Assembly (NCBI GenBank): GCA_043228905.1
Contig: JBHGNT010000002.1
Coordinates: 992,001 to 1,056,000, forward strand
Reading direction: 5' to 3'
From: Azolla caroliniana
Taxonomy: Eukaryota > Polypodiophyta
DNA: 64,000 nt
Each line of letters begins with the position of its first letter. Position 1 is the stretch's first letter. Made by a program: the position numbers and the translations under genes. Below, piece by piece: positions 30,473 through 43,258 of the stretch. Under the pieces are notes generated by a model, which saw only the letters and a program-made list of their open reading frames with translations, made no database searches and had not been told where the DNA came from.

Positions 30473-33400
30473 GCACATAGGATAATATACAACTCATATG
30501 TTACAAGCCACTTTGCAATGGCTACAAGAAAACATCATGTATAAATGAAGCAACGAAAGCCTCGTCACAAAATTACTCGACAGACTCCCCTCAACATGAG
30601 CCTCACACAACCCACATTCAGCAAAGACACCCTCCAATCTCTTCACAATTCAACACCTACCTCTATGTTTGGTACCCTAGGAGGAAACAACCACCGGGGT
30701 GGCTGATAAATCCACTTTGCATTGCCATAGTGGTGTTTTTTTCTTTCATAATGGAAGCCACTATTTACACGAGTGAGAAAGGGAGGTTTTAAGTACACAT
30801 GCAAACCAATTCTACATTGTTTTGTTCTACATGTGGGAAAAACAAATTATGTTACCCTTAGTAAAAAGGCATTATTATTGAAATAGTCATCCAGGTTGGA
30901 CAAAATTTCATGGAGGTTTAGCATTGAAATAGCGTTCTCGTTCAAATTTGAAAAAGATCATTTGAGTTGAAAAGGACGAAGCAAGTTTTATTTCTTACAT
31001 ATGGCTTTTCCCGCATTGTGGGTCTAGTTGATAGAGTCCCTTATATGAGGGATACTTTTACATACGCCTTTCAATACATACATCTATATATATTATTATA
31101 TATATACTTTTACCCACTTTTGAAATACTCTTAGAAATCTTTCAAAAACTCGAATATGAACTTTTACATTGATATATTGCACATATTTTATTTTGTTGTC
31201 AAACAAGGCATAGAGCATAAATGGATTGTTGCATTAAAATATTGCTCTTGATTTTGAAAGATTCTAAAGAGTTACGTTTCCTGTAACAACTACGACTTCT
31301 AACCTATAGGCTGGCTGAAACATGTCATATTAGAGGTCACTTTATATGCTTGTATGAATGGCCATAATGCTCAAGTTCTTCTTCCAAGCCTAGTCAATTT
31401 CTTTCATTGGTTTCTTTAAAACACGCATCCAAGAGTTATTAGTGCTTCCACTATGTCCTTTGGTTAATGTATTTTTGCTTTCTTATGGATGAGCTTGTTC
31501 TTACTAGGAAGTTGCTTTCTTACTTTGCTAATGGAAGCACTTCCTTAGACTAGTAACTCAATCAAACCATTGATAACAATTTATTTATCCATAATAAACT
31601 AGTCATCATAAAGTTTGATCACTGCTACAATTAATGGATATACTTCTATGAATATATCCAATTCTCAATTTTTTGTGAACATGTGACTTGGAGCAAACAA
31701 TTTCTCCAACCTAAATGCATTGAGAGAACTCTCAATAGAAATAAATTTCTAGCTCCAACATGTAGAGATATAAAAATACCATACTGGTGTTTTTGCATGT
31801 TCTTATGCCAAAAAAATGTTGCAGTTTATGGAACTCGAGATTGAGTAACAATAGAAGGCAATGTGTGTAGATAGTTGACATACATGTTTACCTATATATC
31901 AAAAAGGCTTCATAATTCACAACCCGATAAAAAGAATTCCCAACCACTTCATGAGATTGTTAACTTCTTCGGAAAAGAACTTATGATGTACTCGTGTGTA
32001 AACCTAGATCAGTGTCCTATGGAATAATAGCACGTCATGGTAGCCAAATGGTCATCGAACTCGTACTAAATCTTAATATACATTGCGATTGTGTTTAAGT
32101 TGATTTCTCAGTGTAATCCATTCATTTGGTTCATTTATAGATTGATTTGTACAACTTGAACCATTCAAACAATCCTCCTAGTGTAGTTAGTTATCATTTT
32201 GGAAGCCCCACTTTCTAATGGAGTAAATGACGGTACCAATCTTGAAAACGATGTAATTAATAACCAATAACCAATAACCAATAACGATACAACACCACAT
32301 ATGAGAATCATTTCAACACATCAAAAACATGGCGAGCAAATATTTCGGCGTTCTTATGAGAAGCTAACATTGTCAACAACCAAAAAAAGGAGAAGTTTTC
32401 TCTTTTTGCCCAATGTCCTGACAAAAATTTGGGGAAAAAATGAAGGGCACCTACGATCTATTATTAACAATGCCAAAAAGCTTGGCGCTTCTTATACTTT
32501 AAGAGCAACGATATTCGTGGTGCGATTAGGAATAGCAAAAAGTGATACCCCCCCCCCCCCCCCCAAAAAAAAAAAAAAAACCATACATCATTGTCCAACT
32601 TTTAAAGGTGCCAAAAGTAGATGGTCTTATCTTGCCTTCTTTTTGTCACATCTTTGTCTACTTCTTCACAATCATGCCATTACATGCCTTCTTCCTATCT
32701 CTTTGTTTCTTTCTTCTTCTTGGGGAAATGGCTTTTGTTGCTCCTCTTTCTACACCTGTTTCGATCTTTTTCATGGGAAAATGGAAGAGTGTTATTAAAG
32801 AAGAAAGGTATCTTTATCGTGGCTTTTGGAATACAATATTGTTTTGGAACATGGGGTATATAGAAACCATAAAGACTAGAGAGACACACCACATATGATC
32901 TTCAATTAAGAACCAAGTACTATAATCAAATGAATGTAGCTATAGTTGTCCACGAGTAGAAAATCAATAGTCCCAATGACTAGGCTACATGGCAATTAAT
33001 TTTGTGAGCTTGATCGATTGAGATTGAGTTGTTTGTAACTTCAAAAAAAATAGTGATAATTTTTTGGGGGACAAAAATATGGCCTTTTTTGAAAGAGAAA
33101 AGAAGAAGCCCTTTTTGCCTACATTTCACCTTCTTTGGAATGTTATTTGTGCTAAGGGCTAATCCAACATGTCAATATTTTCACCTTGTCTATCTTCCTT
33201 ACCTTTGCATTCTCACCATGCTTGATCAACCGTCTCAATGGGTAGTCCAATGGCTTTGCATCTATACTCTCTAGCATATCACTATGTGTAAATGCAACAA
33301 AAGATAAATTAGAATGCAACCCTAAAAGAAAGTTACCTTCATTTTGTTCTTTAAAACTCCATCTTCTTGTTTTGAAAAGAAAACCTCACTTGACATAGCT

Positions 33401-34207
33401 TGCCAAAATAACTTCCGACTCATGTAATATGGACTCCATTTGATGTCCAGATCATTGGCTCTTGTCTTTAGCTTCACCCTCAACTAGCCACATCATCATT
33501 TGATGAACCAAGCAATTATTGGTGCAACCAAAGCAAAACACAAATACCATGGATGTTGTAGGTAAGATGGTATGCCTATCCCTCTTCACGATCACCTCAT
33601 CCACCTTAAAGCACTTTAAAGGATCGCTAATCTAACCATATTTATATACAATGAAAGATTCCTTAAAGGGAGCTGAATTTCACACGAGTCATTGCCAATC
33701 ATGACATACTCATTGGCATTGCTCTCAATATCAATTTTATATGACCATGGCCATTCTAAGTTAGTTCCTTGAAATCAAGTGAATGAGGCACTTTTGTTCT
33801 ATACATCCTCATTATGTCTTAAAGAACATTTTTCCATCACACTACATTTAGAGCAAACCAATATACTCCATTTGTGTTTTTTGATAGGTTGCAATCATGC
33901 TAGATTTGCATCTCCAAACAGAAATGGAAGATTGATGGAAGTTTGCAGCTTGTGCTAATGAGCTCAAACGTAGTGAGAGATGGATATTATATTTGTTCTA
34001 TATGCTTGATAAACCAGCACCTTGTGCTCAAATGATAATTTTGTATAGCATATTGCAATTTCACTCTTAATTTGATTGAAGATCCGAACTCTTGAATATT
34101 ATTAACAAACCCACCTCTATAATGTTTTACAAAATAACAAAGAATACACGCATTATAATATTATGTATATGTGTATATTATATATATATATATATTTGCC
34201 TCTAGAA

Positions 34208-36619
34208 TTACAATGGACAAGAAAACACCACCACAGCATCTGCAAGATCACAAAACTCTCTTAGATATTGCCGGGCTGCCAAGAGTATCTCATCCTCATT
34301 TACTTCCGGCTTTATAGACATGTCCGCCTCACCAGGCTTCAGGGCAGCGGCACACCGATCTGCTTTGTTATTATATTTATTATTACTGTTGTTGCTATTG
34401 TTATTATTAGTAGTAGTATCATTCTCCTCGGCAGACATGTTTAGGTCGAGACCCAATGCCAAGCCAATATTGGGCCTCTTATTGTGGCCGTCATATGCAT
34501 CGTGATCGGGTTCATTTCCGTCACGCTTTCTTTTGTATGGGGTTGTTGGCTTCTCATTACTTTCCGGTTGACCAACGGCATCAGGAGCACCTGAACCTGA
34601 ACCGTCTCTCGTCTTCATGTCACGGCAATGGTTCTCTTTAAAATCCTCCCAACTTGTCCCCACACTACTAGTCATCAAGACGATGACATTACTGAAGTTA
34701 ACATCTCGCCCACATGAATCAGCAAGCCGGTTTCTCTCCATCGCGTGTAGTAACCTCGATCGGAACATTGAATCAGATTGCTCAAAATCTTCAAGCAATA
34801 CCACTGATGATGGATTTTGCCTTACTGCATCCACCAGTTGATCTAACGGCATTTTGCCTCTCGTACCACCTATGCTCCACTTCAAGGGAGACTCGACATT
34901 GCTGCCAAACGACAGGCAAATAGGTTTTTTCCCTTCCCCAAATAAAAGCTCCGACAAAGCTTCCGCCATTTGTCTCTTTCCCAACCTATCATAGCCCAAG
35001 AGAAGCAACCATGCGTCACTTCTGAAACTCAACCCTCGCCTTTTACCAAGCCCTGCTCGGCACTTGACGACGGTACTTGCAATTGTAGAAATGACTCCTG
35101 GTTGCCAACTGATCCTTTTGGCGAGTCCTTTGCAGATGCGGACCAGAATGTCTGGATCGATTGGTGGATACCCTCGTGATTGAGTATGCACAGGAATATT
35201 CGGTGATGCTGCTTCCGTAATGGGCGGCTTGGGTGGCGAAACGGCTGGGACGGGCAGCCATGGAAGACGGGATTTGGCTGGGCTACAGGCAGTTGAATCT
35301 TCCCGTATACGCTCTCGATGTGTGTTTGCTTGTATTACACGAGATTCATTGGCTTCCACAGTCGCGATGGGGATTGGCAGGCTCAAGCTCATGGTTCGAC
35401 CATTCATACCAGGGTAACGAAGACTTATCGGTCGAACATGCTCAACTGAAGAAGTTGCTGAATGATCTTTCAGGAAGCCAAATGTTTGATGTTCCTGGGA
35501 AAAGATTCACAATCCTTTGATGTTAAAAACTGAACTCTCGATCTTACACCTACACTGTAAGTTCTAAAAACAAACATAAACCCTAAATCTTGACATCACA
35601 CTGAGAATCAGAAGATAAAAGAAATCACATACCTGGCATCTACTGGAATTGCCTCCCGAGACTTGACTAGATGAAGGGGAAGGAAGTTGCGATATATTCA
35701 TCTGAGGGCCACTGCCACCACTGCTGCGGTCAGGGTGAAGGGTTCTACAAGTTTGGCTCCATTTCTTTTGCAATTCCTGCAATCTCTGGGGGATTGACAA
35801 GAGCTTTCCTTTCACCTGCAGTAGAGATCCAGGATTGAATTGTTTGATATGACAGATAAATAGATCCATATGTGTGTATGCATGGGTATGCATATGTGCA
35901 TGCATATACATGTCCGTATTGAGACAAATGCACACGCACTCATGCATGTAAATACAAGCATATCTTCAGACACACATATGAGTGGAGTTAATGTACAATT
36001 CAGATACACAGGATGTGTGTATCCATTCACATGCATACACAGTTCAGTTTCCTAACCTCAACAGGTGGAACACCATTTGAGTGAACATTGGGAAGTGCCT
36101 TTTGAAGCCACAAGGGAAGGTTCCCACCAATTGTAGTAGAACTAGTGTCTGCTCGTTGTGGTTCATCAATTGACCCCACCTTGTTACACACTTCAACAGA
36201 CGAGTTACAAGATTGTGGAGATTCAGACTGGATGTTCCCCTCTTGTTCTTGAAGTAAGAGAGCCTCTTTCTCATACTTTCTCGTACACTCTGGACAACAG
36301 GTGAGCTTCCCTTCATTATCCCCGGATCTCATCTTCGGTGGTGAAGAAATGAGAGAAAGCGACAGCAGTGAGTCGGGCCGATTCTCTTGAGAAATGCCAT
36401 ACCTATGACAACAAATATGAAGATTTTGAACATGAGGACAGGGTAGTTAATCCCAATGGAAGACTTTAGGAGATCTACTTCACAAATGAGACCACAATCG
36501 TAAAAATGTTTTAAGATTCGGATTTAGGGTTCCTGTAAGGGTTTAGGGTTCAAAGACCATGCTTATTAAATGGTTTAGGGTCTACAAAAACCAGTTTACA
36601 ACTTCCGAAAGACCAGACA

Positions 36620-36681
<62 letters not shown>

Positions 36682-38443
36682 AAAGACCATACTTAAAAAA
36701 AATGGTTCATGCTTTAGGGTTTAGAGTCCAAATACCATACTCATGTAAGGTTTAGGTTTTAGGTCTAGGGTTTTGTGTGGGTTTGAGGTTTCCAGTTTAC
36801 GGTTTACGTTTACGGTTGGGATCCACTATTTCTAGAAGACCATACTTGTTAAAAGATTTATAGTTTCAGGTTTCAATATCAGCTACTTCTTAAAGAACAC
36901 GATGATTACAAAGACTTGAGAGAAAATATTTATATGGTAAAACTCTCAAAGTTTATAACAGATGATGGATGAGATAGAAAACTAACCTGATTGACATATT
37001 CGGCATCCTTATACTGACTGGCACAGTTTGGAGATCCCATTGGCTTTCAAGAGTGGGATGAAGAAGCTGAATGCTCTGATAGGTTTGATGAGTGGTCATG
37101 CCAATGAGCCAGACCCGACCATCTAACCCATGGGTGGACAAGAGCTCCCTTATCTCATACACAGCATATTGAATGGGACAAAACCCCGATACTAGGCCAC
37201 CCATTCCAGATTGCAAAAGCCATTGCAAATCACCCAAGTTGATAATCACACCTCCCCCAGATCCACCTCCGATCTCTCGAATCGAATTGCTAAGTTCTCC
37301 AAACAATCTTTGCAAATCTTCCTTTGAAGCATTCATTAGTGACATGACCGAAAGATTGGCTGACAAGAGTTTAACTCCTCGTAGATGCTCAGATACATGA
37401 CCCCTCTCTAAAAGATGTGTCACTTCTCTTAGTGCAGAATCCGCCCGTGCCAAAGAATCACCCAAAAGCAAAGGATTCTTCTTCCTCCTCCTCTGAAGCA
37501 CATCTTCCACTTGCTTTGTGTGGTCATCTCCTCCTCCTCCTACTACTACACCTCCTCCAGGTCGGAACATGTTTTCAGGGCAACTAGGTTTAAGAAGAAT
37601 CGGATTCAAATACGGCGAGTGTGAAACCGATCTTTGCACCACTTGTGGTCGAATGGTTCGGTCTTGTGGTGGAAGAATGGCTGTCAAGTGAGGAGGCATC
37701 GAGAAACTGCTCAAAATGGATTGTTGTGAGTCATTGAAAATGGATTGTTGCCCACCCAAAACAGATTGTTGTTGACCACTCAAAACAGGATGTTGTTGAC
37801 CACCCAAAATAGGATGCTGGCCACCCAAGAAAGATTGGCCTAGCCGGAAACCCGATTGATCGACACCACCGAGACCAACACTGCCAGGATGGCGGAGATG
37901 ATTTTCGGGAGAATGCATGACATTAACCATCTCTTCGAGGTGGCTTTTCACATCGGTGCTATTGAAGCCCGCCTCTCGCATAACCCTACTAACGCTCGGA
38001 TCATCGAGGATGGAGATAACAAGCTGTTCGAGCTCGACCTTGACCGCGAGCAAGGGTTGTTGTTGCTGGTCAGGGCAGCCTCTTCTTTGGTGTGCTTGCG
38101 CTCGCTTAAGGGCAGCGATAAGGGCATTAGAATAAGCTGGTTGGCTGGTGGAGGAGGGAGAGAGCGGGGTGGGGGTGGGGGTGGGGGCAGATTGTAGGCG
38201 TTCAAGCGCGATGCTAAGGCAAAGTTCAAGAGCTCGGCATTGCGGGAGGTGGTTTGTGTGGGGGTGGGTCTGGAGGCACGCACGCCGGAGTGGGCTCGTG
38301 GGGGAGACAAGCAGTGTGGCTGCCACGTGAAGCGGGGTCGCTTGGGCGTGCCCACGCTTGCATGCATCAGCCACAGCATGTTTCAGCACTGCAGCCGCCT
38401 CAGAAGTTAGGGTTTGCTGAACCGTGCTCACTCCCGCTCTCAT
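34208..38443 (-). CDS. SMXL: SMXL (SMAX1/D53-like) nuclear repressor, 4 exons
   Basis: HSP101-related Clp-ATPase-like repressor of the karrikin/strigolactone pathway. It acts in the nucleus and is normally degraded through MAX2 with D14/KAI2 receptors. Exons: 38443-36987, 36402-36057, 35815-35633, 35494-34208. Introns all obey GT-AG (donors GTTAGT, GTTAGG, GTATGT) and the joins keep frame, giving 3,273 nt and 1,090 residues. Visible parts are: start MRAGVSTVQQTLTSEAA and double Clp-N (about 1-170, with LLAVKVELEQLVISILDDPS); D1-like region (KKNPLLLGDS, VIINLGDLQWLL); CCPECTRKYEKEA in exon 2; degenerate D2 P-loop GYDRLGKRQ (829-837) and Walker-B-like VVLLEDFE (893-900); KRKR basic patch; EAR motif LGLDLN (1009-1014); poly-Asn tract. 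Oddities: RGKT reads RGKM (874-877), and the protein stops soon after the EAR motif, about 100 residues short of the family. Clade (SMAX1/SMXL2 versus SMXL4/5) is undecided. Confidence 0.9.
36524..36830. repeat. SMXL intron 1: (CTA)n microsatellite and telobox-like motifs
   Basis: About 20 CTA units at 36619-36680. Around them are repeated TTTAGGG-type motifs (36533-36539, 36542-36548, 36573-36580, about 36713-36725, about 36750-36775), which read CCCTAAA on the sense strand. They resemble teloboxes or degenerate interstitial telomere repeats. Confidence 0.8.
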
Positions 38444-39482
38444 GGCGGTACTGGGTAATGATGTTCGCGTTCTTTTAGGTTTAGGTTAGGGTTTGGATTT
38501 GGATTTGGATTTGGATTTGGACGCCTATTCCAATTAGCTTGTCCAAATTCTTCGGAGCGCCTGTCCACTTCAGGATGAGGTTCGCCGTTTGTTTTGGATG
38601 GGAAGACAGTGTTTAAGCTTGTTTCGTTTAGGGTTGGTTTAGAGCCTTAATGGTTTGGGTTTGGATTTGGATTTGGCTGCCAAATTAGATACTGTGTGGT
38701 ATGGATGGACCACCTATTTCAGGATTAGGTTAACACTTGTTTTGGGGACAGCCACATTCAGATGGCTGCCTGCCTGATTCGATACCTTTGTTTTGGATGG
38801 AGTGCCCTATTCCAAGGTGAGCTTTTGTGCTCGAAATGGGGCCACCTTAACCTGCCTTAATCTGAGATCTTCTTTGTTTGCTATAGCCTCGAGGTTCTAT
38901 AGTTTCCTGGCGATCCGAGAGTCTACATTTTTCGGTAGTCGGGGCCAAGCAAGCCCCGACAGGGTTTCCATGAAGAGATGCAGGATGGATATATCAGAAT
39001 TCTCAATCTCTTATACAATTCTCTCTCTCTTTCAAAGATCTATGCACTGTAAAGAAAAAAAAATATGATCTTCGTCTTCTTCTTCTTCTTCTTCTTCTGT
39101 GTGTGTGTTTACTCCTCTGTTTCTTTTGCAAAAGTGGGGAAGAACCTATAGTATTAATGCTCTGTATTGCTAGCACCTCAGTTTCTTAGCCAAAGCAAAA
39201 CAAAAAAAAATATAACAAAAAGCTTTCTTCTACAAATGCTCTGTTTCCTTGCAAAAGAAGAGAGAAAAATCTATGATCTTCTGAATGGAAGGAATCTCTG
39301 TCTCTGTGTCCTTTCTGTGTCTTATCTTTGCTTCCTCTGATACACTAATTCTCTGCCTCTCTTGAGGCATGTGTGGTCTTCATAGATGGGGAAGGGAGCT
39401 ATGGAAAACCAAGTAAATGGAAGGGGTTCTTTGTTTTTCTCTCTGATGAGAGGAATTGAGAGAGGTAATGGGGAAGGGAGAA

Positions 39483-39513
<31 letters not shown>

Positions 39514-39660
39514 CAAGACAAGAACAAAAACCCACTTTCCCTCATACACACCTGTTTCTGTGTGTTAAAAAGGGAGAGAGAGAGAGAGAGAGAGATGTGG
39601 AGCCTTTCTCTCCCCTTTCTCTGTGTAATATAAACATAATATGTCTATTTTTTTTCCTCT

Positions 39661-39691
<31 letters not shown>

Positions 39692-39749
39692 AGACTTTTC
39701 TCTCTACCTCCCCACTTTTTCTCTAGTTACTAAACTAATCTGCAGCACC

Positions 39750-39790
<41 letters not shown>

Positions 39791-40120
39791 GATCCCCTGT
39801 TCCCAAAAGAGTCCAACTCTGCCTCTCCATCTACCTCTAACTATAACTCTTGACTCTCTAACTCTACCTCTAACTCTAACTCTAACTCTGCCTATCTATC
39901 CCTTAACTCTAACTCTAACTCTAACTCTAACTCTTTGACTCTTTGCGTCTCCATTCTAACTCTGCCTCTATCTCGTCCATCCCCTCCCGTCCGGTCAATG
40001 TGTCCGAAGCTTACGTACACAAGGTTTTAGACAATTTGCCCACCTGATCTATCTTTCGCCTAACTTCTAAGGAATGAATCCCTCCCTCACCAAAGCAGAG
40101 AGAGAGAGAGAGAGAGAGAG
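38444..40120. promoter_or_regulatory. 5' flank/leader of SMXL: repeats rich in GA/CT
   Basis: On the plus strand: TTTAGGTTTAGGTTAGGGTTT (about 38475-38495); GGATTT tandem (about 38497-38520, again 38655-38675); (CTT)n at about 39070-39097; alternating (GA)n and (CT)n blocks at about 39484-39514, 39573-39595, 39662-39692, 39755-39789 and 40096-40119; and a CTCTAA hexamer array (about 39836-39940). GA/CT tracts are common near plant transcription starts and bind BPC-type factors. No convincing TATA box was chosen. The function is inferred from position only. Confidence 0.45.
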
Positions 40121-43100
40121 ACCCCCTCCCGTACCACCATTTTGTCCTCTTTCGACTCGCAAAATGGCCACGTGTCCCCCTTTATGCTTGCTTACATGAC
40201 ACTTTGTGTTCACAAATCGAACACATCTAGAGAGGACCATACACCCATGTGATAACATGTATGCTCCTCCCTCACTTCCTCTCCTTTGATATCTCAACAC
40301 TTGGAAAGGTCAATATATTGGTTCGTCACACTTCGTGCATGCAATGTGAAAGAAGCGAGGCCAGACGCTCCATAAGTGTACTTGACCAGAGACAACCTAC
40401 CCCTTTTTCCAAGGAGGCATATCTTGCAATCTCGGCCGTCCCCTGATGAATAAAGTTTCCATTCCCTTGTCCCACACACGTTGTGTACACTATAATATCT
40501 CCCATCCCCCCCACCCTTTATCTCATAAATATGTAGATATAGATATACGCGCAAAGATAATATAGTATGACACTGTATTAGGTGGCCACATACATCCACT
40601 ATACTTATGTATGGTATCCATATTCATGATCATATATTGTACAATGGAACATTATAAAAGAAAGGGTGCCAAAGGTGTCCTAAAAAGGTGAAAGGACTAC
40701 CTGTCTTCCTTTATTAAAATGCTCATTGGTCCAAAACATTTCAACCAAAGTACTCATGAGTGACACCTCTCTTCATATTTAGCCCATGTGTACATGTCTT
40801 CCATGTCATGCCAACACAAGGTTTTATTGTTTTACTCCCTACATACATTGAATCCTTGGAGTGTTTGACATGAGAGGGTGTCTAATGTTGACTAGATAAG
40901 GGCAATGCACGCCTAGCACTCCTCGACCGCAACTCCTTCTTACTAAAAGCTCGTACACATGCATCATTTGCTTTGCGATTATTGTTTGAGACACTCGCTT
41001 GCATTTCTCAAAGTTGTACAAGGTTCTACTTTTTGCCAATTTATTTTGTTCTTGCTATGAACCCATCTATTGGCATCATTGTTCTTGCCCCCCCCCTCCC
41101 GACCACCATTCCTTGCTAAAAGCTCTTCCACTTGTAAATCTATGTACACTAATTACCATTTTTGATATTTGCTTGCATTGGTTATCTTTACACATTGCTC
41201 CGTTTTGTTGCCACACTAAGGGTATTATGTACCTAATGTGCCCAAATGTCATTCATCTCCATTCATCTCCTTGCATGATAATTGCCACATTCAACATAAT
41301 AAAGATTTTGGAGTGCGACATGCCTAGCATTCTCCTTATACTCACTAAGAGCATTTACATGTGTAGCCTTGATTGGACTCACTTACGAGTTTGAGCATTG
41401 TGCATCTTAAATGCTATGTCCTTGCATGATTCTTGGTCAAAAAAATAAAACATCTATGATATTTGTGTTTAGCCTTGACAAATGATTTTGATTCACCTTG
41501 TTGACACTCGAAACATGTAGAAGCTCTTGGGTTAAGATCATGTTTTGAGCATTCTAGTTACTTATCATTTCACCCACCTCTACTCAAGTTTTAAACCCAA
41601 TAAAAGAACTTTATTATTTTGTTTATGTTTTGGCACACAAGTAAGTTGTGCATTGCAATATCCCAGCTAAGCAAATTACAGCTCAAAAACAAATTAAAGC
41701 CAAAGAATTATCTCGACACCAACCCATTACCTTACCATTGCTTTTGATGCATAAGATGTGCGAGTTAGCTAGGTGCATACTCATATCCAAACTTCCAACA
41801 TAACCACAAGTCAATTTTTGAGATCATTTCTTTTCTCACTTTCTAATTCCATTAATTAAGTTGCCTTTTCTAGAGCTAACATTAATCACATTGGAGATAA
41901 AAAAGAGAAGGGTGAGAGGGCATTATTGGATGATATTGTTGTTGCTTGAAACTTGCATATTCACAAGAAAGACTCTGCCAGTATATGACGCCAAATGTGA
42001 GCCCCATATAATTTTGATGTATCATGCGATTGGCATGCTATTTTTCAGATGAAAACTTTTAATAACTTTTAAACCCCATGATTTTGAAAGGTAAGGCCCT
42101 TTCCCTCTTCAGCCAAAAATATGTGTTGTATCCCTAAAAGAAGACATAAAAGAGGTAAGCCCACAACATGTATCCCAACTATAAACAATTGTAAAACTTA
42201 CCAAAACATGCTTATATGTGTTGAAGTCAAAAAACATGCTCATTTCATTGCTAAATCGCCTATGTATGTTTCGCCAAAGTTTTGACAATATAATTTGGGA
42301 GCCACCTATAGCTGTAGCTTGGAAAGGAGTGCCTTGTCTTAGGTGGCTCAATCACCATTCTTATAGACTACTATAACTCTTCACATTACACAAGAGCCAA
42401 GTAAGTATTTTAAAGAAAAGGTTATGCAATTCAAAAATATATTTTTTCTCTCTTATTTTGATTGTTTACAACATGCAATCTAGTGTTTCACCACCTTGTT
42501 ATCAGAAGGCTATCAATCTATAGAAATACAAGAAAAATTTGGAATACCAATTGATGTATTCTGTGCAACTTTTCGTTTTTCTAAAATAGTCATAAATAAA
42601 AGCCATTTGGATTTGTTTGCATGGATGACGAATATCAATAATCTTAGCTCTATAATTATCCACTTGGTCAGCACCAAACACGATTTATACTATGCAAAAT
42701 TTATATACAAGAGATTGACATGTATGCACTATTATTGTAAGTGCATGCTATAATTTAGGAGGATGTAAGTTGAGAGAGATGTTATACTATGCCCCCCAAC
42801 ATGATGAAGATATCTCTTCAAGTGCCTTGTGGTTACAACGGACAATTTACAACGATATTCCTTAGGCAACAAAAGGTGGTTGTAGTTATGTCTAGTAATG
42901 CAACTTCAGAGGTTAGGGCTTGCACCATTGTAATAAAAAAAGTCAATAAAATAGGTAGTTGTTGAGGAGAAAGATGGAAGATCATAGTGTGGAAATCAAA
43001 GGCATATTATAGGTCATGCATATAGATACATTATTTTTGTAAAATCTCTTAAAGACTAGCCATGTCTTGACACCCAAATGACACAAGACCATGTTTTTAT

Positions 43101-43148
43101 CACCTTATGCAAATAGGTGTGCACAATGTATCCTTGATGTCACCTTGA

Positions 43149-43258
43149 GGGTTACAAACTTTGGACTAAATCTTAGAACCCTATCTTTGATAAGGGTATA
43201 TACGAATGCAGATTTGGACTAAATCCTAGAACCTTGTCCTTGATAGGGGTATAGGTGG
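43149..43258. repeat. About 53-bp tandem duplication
   Basis: TTTGGACTAAATCTTAGAACC followed by a second, slightly changed copy ending in GGGTATA. Confidence 0.8.

Larger units (their letters stand above)
27030..34207. other. AT-rich intergenic DNA
   Basis: Apart from the LINE tails and the GT/GA microsatellite, I see no gene. Small features are a TAACCAA tandem (about 32257-32284), a C-run followed by an A-run (about 32548-32580) and AT dinucleotide runs (31080-31105, 34170-34196). Frames of up to 165 codons near 32.3-32.9 kb are low-complexity and look accidental. Confidence 0.6.

Noticed and set aside
32301-32898. Possible small protein genes of 118-165 codons
   Set aside because: The frames run through a C-run and an A-run, have no recognisable domain and no plausible promoter. 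Judged accidental.
35564-35947. Extended frame reading His/Met/Cys-rich sequence upstream of SMXL exon 3
   Set aside because: The sequence above 35815 is intron 2 with CATGCA-type repeats; the acceptor CTGCAG at 35815/35816 joins exon 2 in frame.
39322-39791. Frames rich in Leu-Ser or Arg-Glu repeats
   Set aside because: Pure (CT)n/(GA)n microsatellite translation.
39836-39940. Interstitial telomere array (CTAACT repeats)
   Set aside because: The unit is CTCTAA, not the plant CCCTAAA, and it grades into other CT-rich repeats. Treated as a microsatellite.
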